Notes: generated by a model from the sequence alone, not told the origin. 64,000 nt of DNA from an uncultured Oscillibacter sp. (GCA_910585385.1 CAJUDV010000003.1:16935-80934); one strand, 5' to 3'; shown: positions 40,930 to 49,645, counted from the first letter of the stretch. Translations and numbers: made by a program.

Positions 40930-41610
40930 ATGAAGACAATCCGTGTCGCAATCGACGGGCCCTCCGGCGCGGGGAAAAGCACGCTGGCCAGAGCCGCCGC
41001 CGGAGAGCTTGGGTATTTATATGTGGATACCGGAGCCATATACCGTACCGTTGGCTATTATGCCTGCGTCCGTGGCATGAACCCGAAGGACGGAGAGGCC
41101 GTTGCCGCCGCCTTGCCGGAGATCTCCGTGGAGATGACCTACGGGGAGGACGGGCTGCAGCGCATGCTGCTGAACGGAGAGGACGTGACGGAGGCCATTC
41201 GTCTGCCGGAGATCTCCCTGTGCGCCTCCGCTGTCTCCGCGCATCCTGGCGTGCGGGCCTTTCTGCTGGAGATGCAGCGCAAGCTGGCCCGGGAACACAA
41301 TGTCATCATGGACGGGCGGGACATCGGCACTGTGGTGCTGCCGGACGCGGAGGTAAAAGTTTTCCTCACGGCCTCGCCGGAGGCCCGGGCACGCCGCCGC
41401 TGCCTGGAGCTGGAGGGGCGGGGGACGCCCCAGCCCTATGAGAAGGTTTTGGAGGAGATTCAGGAGCGGGACTGGAACGATACCCACCGTTCCATCGCGC
41501 CCTTGCGTCAGGCGGAGGACGCCGTGCTGCTGGATACCACAGATCTGGATTTCCAGGAGAGCCGGGAGGCGCTGCTGGCGATCCTTCGGGAAAGGACAAA
41601 CGGCGCATGA
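40930..41610 (+). CDS. cmk: Cytidylate kinase
   Basis: A 226-residue (d)CMP kinase. The P-loop GPSGAGKST is at residues 10-18; YVDTGAIYRTVGYYA and the NMP-binding MDGRDIGTVVLPDAEVKVFLTAS are diagnostic. Full length. It overlaps plsC by four bases; the cmk-plsC-ispH-rpsA order is common in clostridia. Confidence 0.98.
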   Translation: MKTIRVAIDGPSGAGKSTLARAAAGELGYLYVDTGAIYRTVGYYACVRGMNPKDGEAVAAALPEISVEMTYGEDGLQRMLLNGEDVTEAIRLPEISLCASAVSAHPGVRAFLLEMQRKLAREHNVIMDGRDIGTVVLPDAEVKVFLTASPEARARRRCLELEGRGTPQPYEKVLEEIQERDWNDTHRSIAPLRQAEDAVLLDTTDLDFQESREALLAILRERTNGA

Positions 41611-42242
41611 AGCCATTTAATCGTTTCTTTGTGTTTATCTATTACGTGGTGGGCCTGGTGGCGGACATTCTGCACCCGGTCTCCGTGGAGGGATTGGAGC
41701 GGCTGCCTGAGAGCGGCGCGCTGCTGTGCCCCAACCACGCCAGCAATTGGGACCCGATTCTGGTGGCGCTGAAGCTGCCCAAGAACTACCGGCTCCACAT
41801 CATGGCCAAGGAGGAGCTGTTCAAAAACCCGTTGCTGGGCTGGCTGCTGCGGAAGGTGGGCGCCTTTCCCGTCAGCCGGGGCAGCAACGACATCAGCACT
41901 GTGCGCACAGCCATGCGGGCCATTAAGGACGGCGATAACCTGTTGATCTTTCCGGAGGGAACCGTGGTCCGGAACGGCGTTGGGTACATAGACGGCCTGC
42001 CGGCCCACGCCAAGGCGGGGGTGGCTATGATTGGCGTGCGGACTGGCGCGGCGCTGGTACCTGTTTTCGTAGATGGGGAAAAGCGGCTGTTTCGCCGTAC
42101 CCGCATCATCTTTGGCGAACCCTATGAGCCCCGCTGTACCGGACGGAGGGGGACGTCGGAGGAGATGCAGAGGATCGCGGATGATGTTTTGGCGGCGGCC
42201 TATGCCCTTGGCGGTCAGGCCGTGGGGGGGAAGCCGCTGTGA
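41607..42242 (+). CDS. plsC: 1-acyl-sn-glycerol-3-phosphate acyltransferase
   Basis: A 211-residue acyltransferase producing phosphatidic acid, the step after PlsY. The catalytic NHxxxxD motif is NHASNWDP and the substrate motif is FPEGT; an N-terminal hydrophobic helix attaches it to the membrane. It overlaps cmk upstream and the IspH-S1 gene downstream by four bases each. Confidence 0.95.
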   Translation: MKPFNRFFVFIYYVVGLVADILHPVSVEGLERLPESGALLCPNHASNWDPILVALKLPKNYRLHIMAKEELFKNPLLGWLLRKVGAFPVSRGSNDISTVRTAMRAIKDGDNLLIFPEGTVVRNGVGYIDGLPAHAKAGVAMIGVRTGAALVPVFVDGEKRLFRRTRIIFGEPYEPRCTGRRGTSEEMQRIADDVLAAAYALGGQAVGGKPL

Positions 42243-44209
42243 AAAAGGTGCTGTTGGCGGAGAACGCGGGGTTCTGCTATGGTGTGCGGCGGGCGGTGAA
42301 ACTGGCGGAGCAGACGGCTGCGGAGACCGGCGGCTGCTGGATGCTGGGGGATCTGATCCACAACACTTATGTGGTGGAGCACCTGGCCCGCAAAGGCGTC
42401 CGGAAGACGGCGGACCCGTTGTCCCTGGGCGCCGGGGACACGGTGGTTATTCGTTCCCACGGCGAGCGCAGGGAAGTGCTGGACGATCTGGAGGCCCGGG
42501 GAATACGCTGCGTCAACGCCACATGCCCCAATGTGGTGCGCATCCAGCGGCTGGTGGCCCAGGCCGAGGAGGAGGGCCGCCGGGCGGTCATCATCGGCGA
42601 CCCCGGCCACCCGGAGGTGGCGGGCGTGGCCAGCTGGTGCCGGGAGCCTCTGGTGTTTGACGGGCCGGAGGCGGTTCGCCGCTGGCTGGACAGCGCCCCG
42701 GAAAACAGGGAGATCCCTCTGACGGTGGCGGCGCAGACCACCTGCATTCGTGAACTTTTTGAAACTTCTTGGAAAATCATAAAAAAAGAGTGTACAAACG
42801 CGAAAATATTTGATACAATATGCAATGCTACGCACAAGCGTCAGTCTGAGGCGGTGGAAATCGCCTCCCGGGCGGACGTGATGGTCGTGGTGGGAGACCG
42901 TAAAAGCGCCAACACCAAACATTTGACAGAAATTTGCAAAGAGAGATGTCCCCGCGTCCTCCAGATCGAGGGGGCGGACGAGCTCTCGCCGGATTTTTTC
43001 GATGGTTGTTCTGTTGCGGGCCTTACGGCCGGAGCCTCCACGCCAGCGGGCATTATTAAGGAGGTATATGCAACGATGAGCGAAGAAATCAAAGCGGTCG
43101 AGGGCAAAGAGGAGTCCTTCGAGGAATTACTGAATCAGTCTTTCAAAACTTTAAATACAGGAGAGAAGGTAACCGGCATTGTCACGGCCATCACGCCGAC
43201 TGAGGTGCAGGTGGATGTAGGCGCTAAGCAGGCCGCCTACATCAAGTTCAGTGAATTGAGCGACGACCCCAACGCCAAACCCGAGGACATCGTCAAAGTG
43301 GGCGATGAGATCGAGACCTACATCGTCCGCGTCAACGATGTGGAGGGTTATGCCGAGCTCTCCAAGAAGCGCCTGGACGCCGTCAAGGTTTGGGAGAACA
43401 TCGAGACCGCCGTGGAGGAGAAGACTGTGCTGGAGGGCACCGTTACCGAGGAGAACAAGGGCGGCATTGTGGTTTCCGTCAAGGGCGTGCGGGTGTTTGT
43501 CCCCGCCTCCCAGAGCGGCCAGCCCCGCGGCGCGGATCTGAGCGCCATGGTCAAGCAGAAGGTGCAGCTGCGCGTCACCGAGGTCAACCGCGCCCGCCGC
43601 CGTGTGGTGGGCTCCATCCGGGCCGTCACCGACGAGGCCCGCAAGGCCGCCCAGGAAGAGGTGTGGGCCAACATCGAGGTGGGCAAGCGCTACTCCGGCA
43701 CCGTGAAGTCCATGACCAGCTACGGCGTGTTTGTGGATATTGGCGGCGTGGACGGCATGGTACATATCTCCGAGCTGAGCTGGAGCCGGATCAAGACCCC
43801 CGCCGAGGTGTGCAAGGTGGGCGATCCCATGGAGGTGTACGTCATTTCCTTTGACGCCGAGAAGAGGAAGATCTCCCTGGGCGTCAAGGATCACAGCGTC
43901 AATCCCTGGCAGGTCTTTATGGATAAGTACGCCGTGGGCGACGTGGCCACTGTCCGCATTGTCAAGCTGATGAGCTTTGGCGCTTTCGCCGAGGTTGTGC
44001 CCGGGGTGGACGGCCTGATCCACATCTCCCAGATTGCCGACCGCCGCATCGACAAGCCGGAGGACGTGCTGTCTGAGAACCAGACCGTGGATGTGAAGAT
44101 CACGGCTATCGACGAAGAGAAGCAGAAAATCTCCCTGTCTATCCGCGCCCTGCTGGCCCCTGCTGGAGAGCTGGAGGAGGATAGCGAAGTCATGGAGACC
44201 GAGGAATAA
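42239..44209 (+). CDS. ispH: Bifunctional IspH (HMBPP reductase) - ribosomal protein S1
   Basis: A 656-residue fusion with a GTG start. Residues 1 to about 279 are IspH, the [4Fe-4S] enzyme finishing the MEP isoprenoid pathway: the cluster cysteines are in AGFCYGV (Cys13), NATCPNV and DTICNATHKRQ. HNTYV, RSHGER and PGHPEV are also present. Residues from about 304 to 640 form four S1 RNA-binding repeats, as in S1/YpfD proteins. This fusion is known in clostridia. An internal AAGGAGG (43058-43064) with ATG at 43076 could give separate S1. The tail is acidic. Confidence 0.96.
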   Translation: MKKVLLAENAGFCYGVRRAVKLAEQTAAETGGCWMLGDLIHNTYVVEHLARKGVRKTADPLSLGAGDTVVIRSHGERREVLDDLEARGIRCVNATCPNVVRIQRLVAQAEEEGRRAVIIGDPGHPEVAGVASWCREPLVFDGPEAVRRWLDSAPENREIPLTVAAQTTCIRELFETSWKIIKKECTNAKIFDTICNATHKRQSEAVEIASRADVMVVVGDRKSANTKHLTEICKERCPRVLQIEGADELSPDFFDGCSVAGLTAGASTPAGIIKEVYATMSEEIKAVEGKEESFEELLNQSFKTLNTGEKVTGIVTAITPTEVQVDVGAKQAAYIKFSELSDDPNAKPEDIVKVGDEIETYIVRVNDVEGYAELSKKRLDAVKVWENIETAVEEKTVLEGTVTEENKGGIVVSVKGVRVFVPASQSGQPRGADLSAMVKQKVQLRVTEVNRARRRVVGSIRAVTDEARKAAQEEVWANIEVGKRYSGTVKSMTSYGVFVDIGGVDGMVHISELSWSRIKTPAEVCKVGDPMEVYVISFDAEKRKISLGVKDHSVNPWQVFMDKYAVGDVATVRIVKLMSFGAFAEVVPGVDGLIHISQIADRRIDKPEDVLSENQTVDVKITAIDEEKQKISLSIRALLAPAGELEEDSEVMETEE

Positions 44210-44225
44210 GTGCGCCGCGTAGAGA

Positions 44226-44252
44226 GGCGGGCCCAAAGCCCGTCTTTCTTTT
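44226..44252 (+). terminator. Terminator after ispH-rpsA
   Basis: A 7-bp stem with one G-T pair (44226-44232 with 44238-44244) is followed by TTTCTTTT. Confidence 0.65.
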
Positions 44253-44283
44253 ATGAAAAATTGTGATTTTTTTGACATTTTCG

Positions 44284-44312
44284 TTGCAATTGCGGGAGGG
44301 GGATGGTATAAT
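44284..44312 (+). promoter_or_regulatory. Promoter of the butyryl-CoA transferase gene
   Basis: TTGCAA (44284-44289) and a perfect TATAAT (44307-44312) are 17 bases apart. A perfect TTGACA also occurs at 44272 but at the wrong distance. Confidence 0.85.
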
Positions 44313-44314
44313 GC

Positions 44315-44391
44315 CGTCCTGTGAGGAGCGCGGTCCTTTAGGCGGACCCGCAATGAGGGAATGGCTTTTCGAGCGATCTGAGCGTAGGACG
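44315..44391 (+). other. Structured leader of the butyryl-CoA transferase gene
   Basis: CGTCCT (44315-44320) can pair with AGGACG (44386-44391) and enclose a second hairpin, GCG-C-GGTCC with GGACCCGC (about 44329-44358, one bulged C). The leader is about 135 bases, with AGGAGG near its end. No known riboswitch class is recognised; structure is by eye only. Confidence 0.4.
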
Positions 44392-44451
44392 CGCCGCGAC
44401 GGGTTTTGCCTGCTTTTAGCGGTATAAAAAGGGAATATAGGAGGAACAACG

Positions 44452-45795
44452 ATGAGCTATCAGGATGAGTATAAACAGAAATTGACCTCTGCCAGCGAGG
44501 CGGTGAAGGTGGTCAAGTCCGGCGACTGGCTGGATTATGGCTGGAGCATCTGTTCTCCCATCGCGCTGGACAAGGCCCTGGCCCAGCGGGCGGAGGAGCT
44601 GACTGATGTAAAAATTCGGGGCGGCATCCTCACTCATACGCCGGCAATTTTTGAAGTATCCGACGCCGCCAGCCACTTTACCTGGAACTCCTGGCACATG
44701 GGCGGCGTGGAGCGCAAGGCCGTGAGCCAGGGGCTCTCCTACTATATCCCCATGCGCTATTCCGAGCTGCCCGGCTTTTACACCAATGTGATCAAGACCC
44801 TGGACGTGGCCATGTTCCAGGTGGCTCCCATGGATCAGAAGGGCTGGTTTAATTTCGGTCCCTCCGGCGATCATCTGAAAGCGGTCTGCGAGTGTGCCAA
44901 GACCATCATTGTCGAGGTCAACAAAAATATGCCCGTGTGTCTGGGCGGCTACGACAACTGTGTCCACATCAGCGATGTGGATATGATTGTGGAGGGAGAG
45001 AACCCGCCCATGGACATTCTGGGGGGCGGCGGAGCCGCCTCTGAGGTGGATCTGGCCGTGGCCCGCCTGGTGGTGCCGGAGATTCCCAACGGCGCCTGCC
45101 TCCAACTGGGAATCGGCGCCATGCCCAACGCCATCGGCAAGATGGTGGCAGAGTCCGACCTAAAGGACCTGGGCGTACATACGGAGATGTATGTGGACGC
45201 CTTTGTGGACATGTCCGAGGCGGGCCGCATTACCGGTAAGCGCAAACCCTTTGACCGGGGCCGCCAGACTTACGCCTTTGCCGCGGGCAGCCAGAAGCTG
45301 TACGACTTCATCGACAACAACCCCGAATGCATGATCGCCCCGGTCAGCTATGTCAACGATATTGCCCGGGTGTCTCAGATTGAAAACTTCATCTCCATCA
45401 ACGGCGCGGTGGATATTGACCTCTTCGGCCAGGTATCCTCTGAGTCCTCCGGCACCCGCCATATCTCCGGCGCCGGCGGCCAGCAGGACTTTGTTATGGG
45501 CGCATATCTGGCCAAGGGCGGCAAGAGCTTTATCTGCTGTTCCTCGGCCTATATGGATAAGAACGGACAGATGAAATCCCGCATTCGTCCCACGCTGCTG
45601 GAGGGGTCCATTGTCACCGCCACCCGGGCGAACCTCCACTATCTGGTAACGGAGTATGGAAAGTTCAATGTCAAGGGCAAGTCCACTTGGGAACGGGCCG
45701 AGGGCATCATCGGCATTGCGCATCCCCAGTTCCGGGAGGAACTCATCGCCGAGGCGGAGAAGATGCATATCTGGCGCCGGTCCAACAAGCGGTAA
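44452..45795 (+). CDS. but: Butyryl-CoA:acetate CoA-transferase
   Basis: A 447-residue family I/Cat1-type CoA-transferase that moves CoA from butyryl-CoA to acetate, releasing butyrate. It matches the But enzymes of gut butyrate producers along its length, from VKSGDWLDYGW and HFTWNSWHMGGVERK to ISGAGGQQDFVMGAYLAKGGKSFIC and the end KMHIWRRSNKR. The catalytic glutamate is expected in VSSESSGTRHISG. A related 4-hydroxybutyrate CoA-transferase cannot be fully excluded. It is alone, with its own promoter, structured leader and terminator. Confidence 0.9.
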   Translation: MSYQDEYKQKLTSASEAVKVVKSGDWLDYGWSICSPIALDKALAQRAEELTDVKIRGGILTHTPAIFEVSDAASHFTWNSWHMGGVERKAVSQGLSYYIPMRYSELPGFYTNVIKTLDVAMFQVAPMDQKGWFNFGPSGDHLKAVCECAKTIIVEVNKNMPVCLGGYDNCVHISDVDMIVEGENPPMDILGGGGAASEVDLAVARLVVPEIPNGACLQLGIGAMPNAIGKMVAESDLKDLGVHTEMYVDAFVDMSEAGRITGKRKPFDRGRQTYAFAAGSQKLYDFIDNNPECMIAPVSYVNDIARVSQIENFISINGAVDIDLFGQVSSESSGTRHISGAGGQQDFVMGAYLAKGGKSFICCSSAYMDKNGQMKSRIRPTLLEGSIVTATRANLHYLVTEYGKFNVKGKSTWERAEGIIGIAHPQFREELIAEAEKMHIWRRSNKR

Positions 45796-45811
45796 GTTAC
45801 AAATTAATCTT

Positions 45812-45850
45812 AAAAAATGGCGGACAGCTTCTCGCTGCCCGCCATTTTTT
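45812..45850 (+). terminator. Terminator after but
   Basis: A 17-base stem with one mismatch pairs A-run plus TGGCGG-CAGC with GCTG-CCGCCA plus a six-T run; loop TTCTC. Confidence 0.88.
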
Positions 45851-45894
45851 GCAGTATTCTCCACAAAATATCTGTAAATTTTTTGAAAAAGTGC

Positions 45895-45923
45895 TTGTAA
45901 ATATGGGAAAAGAAGGATATAAT
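45895..45923 (+). promoter_or_regulatory. Promoter of carD-ispD-ispF
   Basis: TTGTAA (45895-45900) and a perfect TATAAT (45918-45923) are 17 bases apart. Confidence 0.87.
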
Positions 45924-46012
45924 AAACATATCATATAAAAATTATAATGGATGGCGTATCAGCGAATATCAGGCACCACAATGAACCGATGTAAAAAGGG
46001 GAGGGGCTTGCC

Positions 46013-46504
46013 ATGTTCAGGATCGGGGACTTCGTTGCGCACCCAATGCACGGGGCCGGCGTCATAGACGCCATTGTTCAGGAAAAGGTCGCGGGGAGCA
46101 TACAGGAGTACTATGTGTTTAAAATGCCTGTGGGCGGACTGCTTTTGAAGATCCCGGTGACCAACAGCGGGACCATTGGCCTGCGCGCCATCATCACGCC
46201 GGAGGAGGCGGAGGCACTGATCGCGGCGCTTCCCTCTTTGAAGGTGGAGAGCAGCGCAAATTGGAACAAGCGGTATCAGGAGAATTTACAGCGGCTTAAG
46301 AGCGGTGATCTTCGAGAGGTGGCCCGCGTGGTCAAGGGGCTGATGACCAGGGATACCCGGCGGGGGCTGTCTACCGGGGAGAGGAAGATGCTGCAGACCG
46401 CCAAGCGGATTCTGATCTCTGAGATTGTTTTGACGGAACGGGCGGACTACGAGACGGTGGAAGCCCGGGTGGACTGCGCCTTGACGCAGGAGGCTGCCGT
46501 TTGA
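46013..46504 (+). CDS. CarD-family transcriptional regulator
   Basis: A 163-residue CarD/CdnL protein. The N-terminal RNA polymerase-interacting Tudor-like domain (FRIGDFVAHPMHGAGVIDAI, with YYVFKMPVGGLLLKIPV) is followed by a helical DNA-binding domain (about 65-155). Such proteins stabilise open complexes at rRNA and other promoters. It stands before ispD and ispF, an order seen in several Firmicutes. ATG follows GGGGAGGGG. Confidence 0.94.
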   Translation: MFRIGDFVAHPMHGAGVIDAIVQEKVAGSIQEYYVFKMPVGGLLLKIPVTNSGTIGLRAIITPEEAEALIAALPSLKVESSANWNKRYQENLQRLKSGDLREVARVVKGLMTRDTRRGLSTGERKMLQTAKRILISEIVLTERADYETVEARVDCALTQEAAV

Positions 46505-46556
46505 CTGGCTGCCGTGGGTTTTATGTATGAGCGCCAAAGGGCGCGTGGAGGCCGAT

Positions 46557-47288
46557 ATGTTTTCTTTTCTGCGCAAAATCAAAGCGTCCAACCGCCCTTA
46601 CTGCGCCGCTCTGGTAGCTGCCGCGGGTGTGTCCAGCCGCATGGAGGGCATCAACAAACTCCTGGAGCCCTTAGAGGGGGTTCCGGTGCTGGTGCGGACC
46701 CTGACCGCTCTCCAGCTGGCGGAGGGGGTGGATGAGATTGTGGTGGCCGCCCGGGAGGAGGACTTGGTGGAGATCTCCCGCCTGTGCAATACATACGGTA
46801 TCTCCAAATGCGTTAAGGTGGTCCGGGGAGGAGAGAGCCGGGCGCACTCCGTTTTTCTGGCGGCGCTGGAGGCTTCCCCGGAGACGGCTCTGCTGGCTGT
46901 GCAGGACGGAGCCCGTCCTCTGGTGACGCCGGAGCTGATTGACCGTGTGATCACCGCCGCCGCCCGCTGCGGCGCAGCGGCCCCTGCATTGGCGGTAAAG
47001 GACACCATCAAAACCGTCCGGGAGGACGGCGCTGTGGCGGAGACCCTGGAGCGGGATGTTCTGCGGGCGGTGCAGACTCCCCAGGTGTTTGAAGCCAGTC
47101 TCCTGAAAGCGGCGCTCCAGTCGGCGCTGGAGAGCGGCGCGGTGGTTACAGACGATTGTTCCGCCGTGGAACGGCTGGGCAAGGCGGTGTTTCTGGTGGA
47201 GGGCGAGGAGGAGAATCTAAAGATTACCACTCCGGTGGATCTGATTCTGGCGGAGGCCATTCTGCGGGCCCGGGAGGAAGGACGATGA
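46557..47288 (+). CDS. ispD: 2-C-methyl-D-erythritol 4-phosphate cytidylyltransferase
   Basis: A 243-residue MEP-pathway enzyme making CDP-methylerythritol. The nucleotide-binding start AALVAAAGVSSRMEGINKLLEPLEGVPVL, VQDGARPLV and the TPQVF motif are diagnostic. I chose the ATG at 46557 just after GGAGG; a start at 46527 lacks a site. It overlaps ispF by four bases, making a two-step pathway unit with IspH encoded about 4 kb upstream. Confidence 0.96.
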   Translation: MFSFLRKIKASNRPYCAALVAAAGVSSRMEGINKLLEPLEGVPVLVRTLTALQLAEGVDEIVVAAREEDLVEISRLCNTYGISKCVKVVRGGESRAHSVFLAALEASPETALLAVQDGARPLVTPELIDRVITAAARCGAAAPALAVKDTIKTVREDGAVAETLERDVLRAVQTPQVFEASLLKAALQSALESGAVVTDDCSAVERLGKAVFLVEGEEENLKITTPVDLILAEAILRAREEGR

Positions 47289-47770
47289 CGAACCTGCGTA
47301 TTGGGCACGGGTATGACGTCCACCGGTTGGCGGAGGGACGGAAACTGATTTTGGGCGGTGTGGAGGTCTCCTGGGACCGGGGGCTTCTGGGCCACTCCGA
47401 CGCCGACGTGCTGGTCCACGCCGTCATGGACGCCCTGACCGGGGCCTCCCGCCTGGGGGACATCGGAAAGCTGTTCCCGGACACGGACCCGGCGTACGCC
47501 GGGATCTCTAGCCTGAAATTGCTGGCGGAGGTGGGGCGGCTCCTGGCGGAGCGGGGCTTTGCCGTGGTGAATATCGACGCCACGCTCCTGGCCCAGGCGC
47601 CGAAGATCGCCCCCTACAGGGCGCGGATGGCGGAGAATATGGCCATGGCCCTGGGGATTGAGCCGGAGCGGGTCAACGTGAAGGCCACCACCGAGGAGGG
47701 ACTGGGCTTCACCGGAGACGGCTCCGGCATGGCGGCCCACGCTGTGGCGCTGCTGGAGGGATTGAGATGA
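47285..47770 (+). CDS. ispF: 2-C-methyl-D-erythritol 2,4-cyclodiphosphate synthase
   Basis: A 161-residue trimeric enzyme of the MEP pathway. The metal-binding segment GHGYDVHRL and LLGHSDADVLVHAVMDALTGAS, and the later VNVKATTEEGLGFTGDGSGMAAHAV, are diagnostic. It overlaps ispD and the next small gene by four bases each. Confidence 0.97.
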   Translation: MTNLRIGHGYDVHRLAEGRKLILGGVEVSWDRGLLGHSDADVLVHAVMDALTGASRLGDIGKLFPDTDPAYAGISSLKLLAEVGRLLAERGFAVVNIDATLLAQAPKIAPYRARMAENMAMALGIEPERVNVKATTEEGLGFTGDGSGMAAHAVALLEGLR

Positions 47771-48138
47771 GGTGCGGCCGGCGCTTTTTGGCGCTGCTGG
47801 CTCTGGTGGCAGGATTGTTGGCCCTGCCGGGTGTTTTGCTGGACCTTCACATACGGCGCGGGTCCCCGTCATTGAATATGCGGGTGGACGCGGCTGAGTT
47901 TGGGGGAAATTGTTTTCACATGTCTGTCAGCGACCACAGCGGCAGCGGAACCTCCTTTCACGGGTTTTCCTACGATATTGAGGAGGAGTACCTGTATATC
48001 ACCGTCCGCAAGGGGCTGGTCTCTGGTAATTACCGCGGCAGCAGTATGGATGTGGACATCGAGGACAGCCGGCTGGAGCATGTTCAGACCGTCTATTTGA
48101 AGGACGGCCCGGAGAAAAAACTGATATGTGTAAGGTGA
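47767..48138 (+). CDS. Small exported protein of unknown function
   Basis: A 123-residue protein with a signal peptide or N-terminal anchor (about residues 6-26). The mature part is beta-rich, with no cysteine pair beyond single residues and no motif I recognise. Its ATG overlaps the ispF stop, so it is probably co-translated, which may simply reflect operon packing. A strong hairpin begins at its stop codon. Confidence 0.62.
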   Translation: MRCGRRFLALLALVAGLLALPGVLLDLHIRRGSPSLNMRVDAAEFGGNCFHMSVSDHSGSGTSFHGFSYDIEEEYLYITVRKGLVSGNYRGSSMDVDIEDSRLEHVQTVYLKDGPEKKLICVR

Positions 48139-48175
48139 GAGAAAGGGCTCTGGCAGCAGAGCGCTTTCTCTCACC
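48134..48175 (+). terminator. Strong hairpin after the carD-ispD-ispF operon
   Basis: A perfect 12-bp stem (48134-48145 with 48164-48175) encloses a 5-bp CTCTG/CAGAG stem. The following sequence is CTTTCTCC, not a clean T run, so it may be a terminator or an mRNA-stability element. Confidence 0.55.
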
Positions 48176-48221
48176 TTTCTCCGCTCCCCCCATAGAATGT
48201 GGGTAGAGAGGAGGAGTGCCT

Positions 48222-48473
48222 GTGGATCACTATCTGATTATCGCACGGTCTGTCACCTACGCGCAGCGGATGCAACGGGCGCTGGCCCGGGCGGGCGTCC
48301 GCTGCCAGATTTTCCGTGCCCCACGGGATCTGACGGAGATGGGCTGCGCCTATGCCGTGCGCGTGGCGGTCAGTGGCCTGACCGATGCATTGACTGCCCT
48401 TCACAGGGAATCATTGGACCCTGTTCAGATATTTTTGTACCAAAGAGGACTGTACCAGGAGGTGGGGAGATGA
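48222..48473 (+). CDS. DUF3343 family protein
   Basis: An 83-residue DUF3343 protein with the typical YLIIARSVTYAQRMQRALARAGVRCQIFRAPRDL start and a ferredoxin-like pattern. GTG at 48222 follows GAGAGGAGG at a good distance; the GTG at 48216 is too close. It overlaps the cysteine desulfurase gene by four bases. DUF3343 genes are often next to selenium-related genes or desulfurases, suggesting handling of a sulfur or selenium species; this is inference. Confidence 0.88.
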   Translation: MDHYLIIARSVTYAQRMQRALARAGVRCQIFRAPRDLTEMGCAYAVRVAVSGLTDALTALHRESLDPVQIFLYQRGLYQEVGR

Positions 48474-49594
48474 TCTATCTCGACAGCGCCGCCACCACCT
48501 TCCAGAAGCCTTCCGCCGTGGAGGCGGCCATGGTGGAGGCCCTGCGTACCATGAGCTCCCCGGGGCGGGGGGGCTACCCCGCGGCTCTGGCGGCCGCGGA
48601 CGCCGCCTTTGACTGCCGGAATGCGCTGGCGGAGTTGTACGGTCTGAAAAATCCGGAGCAGGTTGTATTTACCGCAAACGCCACCCACGCTCTGAATATC
48701 GCCATCAAGACCCTGGTGTCCCCCGGCGGACGGGTGGCAATCTCCGGATACGAGCACAACGCTGTCACCCGTCCTCTGGCGGCGCTGGAGGCGGATGTGA
48801 GGATCGCGGAGGCGCCGCTGTTCCAGCCGGAGGCGGTGCTGGAGTCCTTTGCCAGTCTGGTGGACGGGGGTCTGGAGGCTGTGATCTGTACACATGTCTC
48901 CAATGTTTTTGGCTTTATCCAGCCAGTAGAGGCCATAGCGGCGTTGTGCCGGACCTGGGGCGTGCCGCTGATTATCGATGACTCTCAGGCCGCCGGCGTG
49001 CTGCCGCTGGATATGGCGGAGCTGGGGGCGGCGTTCATTGCCATGCCGGGACACAAGGGGCTGTACGGCCCTCAGGGCACCGGTGTGCTGCTGTGCGGGA
49101 GCGGTATTCAGCCTCGCACGCTTTTGGAGGGCGGCACCGGGAGCCTCTCCATCCAGCAGGAGATGCCGGACTTTCTCCCGGACCGCCTGGAGGCGGGGAC
49201 CCACAACATGCCCGGCATCGCCGGCCTGCTGGCAGGCGTCCGGTATGTCCGCCGGCAGGGAATGGAGGGCATCTGCCGGCGGGAGCGTCAGCTGACCCAA
49301 ATGGCGGCGGAGGAGCTGCGTGTTCTGCCCGGCGTGACGGTGTATGCCCAGCCGGACCTCCATGCCCAGACGGGAGTGCTGTCTTTCACGGCGGAGGGCC
49401 GGGAGGTGGAGGCTCTGGGGCAGGCGCTGGGAGAGCGGGGCATCGCTGTGCGGGCGGGGCTCCACTGCGCGCCTCTGGCCCACCGCTCTGCCGGGACGCT
49501 GGGGAGCGGCACGGTTCGAATCAGCTTTTCCGACTTCAACACGCCGGAGGAGGTATCCCGCATGGTGTCTGTTGTGAGGGAGATCCTCTCTTGA
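48470..49594 (+). CDS. Cysteine desulfurase-family aminotransferase (class V)
   Basis: A 374-residue PLP enzyme of the NifS/CsdA-like class V family. It starts MIYLDSAATTFQKPSAV; the PLP lysine is in MPGHKGLYGPQGTG, the aspartate in LIIDDSQAAGV, and the reactive cysteine is in AGLHCAPLAH. It may supply persulfide or release selenium from selenocysteine. It lacks an IscU partner nearby; the only partner is DUF3343. ATG follows AGGAGG. Confidence 0.93.
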   Translation: MIYLDSAATTFQKPSAVEAAMVEALRTMSSPGRGGYPAALAAADAAFDCRNALAELYGLKNPEQVVFTANATHALNIAIKTLVSPGGRVAISGYEHNAVTRPLAALEADVRIAEAPLFQPEAVLESFASLVDGGLEAVICTHVSNVFGFIQPVEAIAALCRTWGVPLIIDDSQAAGVLPLDMAELGAAFIAMPGHKGLYGPQGTGVLLCGSGIQPRTLLEGGTGSLSIQQEMPDFLPDRLEAGTHNMPGIAGLLAGVRYVRRQGMEGICRRERQLTQMAAEELRVLPGVTVYAQPDLHAQTGVLSFTAEGREVEALGQALGERGIAVRAGLHCAPLAHRSAGTLGSGTVRISFSDFNTPEEVSRMVSVVREILS

Positions 49595-49617
49595 TGAGTG
49601 GAAAACGGCGCCTAAAT

Positions 49618-49645
49618 AAAAACCGCCTTGAGGCGGTTTTTATTT
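49618..49645 (+). terminator. Terminator after the desulfurase gene
   Basis: A stem AAACCGCC/GGCGGTTT with a TTGA loop is followed by TTTATTTT. Confidence 0.9.

Noticed and set aside
44272..44277. TTGACA as -35 box of but
   Set aside because: It is 29 bases from the TATAAT, too far; TTGCAA at 44284 has the correct 17-base spacing.
43151..44449. 432-codon minus-strand frame opposite ribosomal protein S1
   Set aside because: Shadow of the ispH-rpsA coding strand; low-complexity His/Leu-rich product and no ribosome-binding site.
48425..49483. 352-codon minus-strand frame
   Set aside because: Antisense shadow of the cysteine desulfurase gene.
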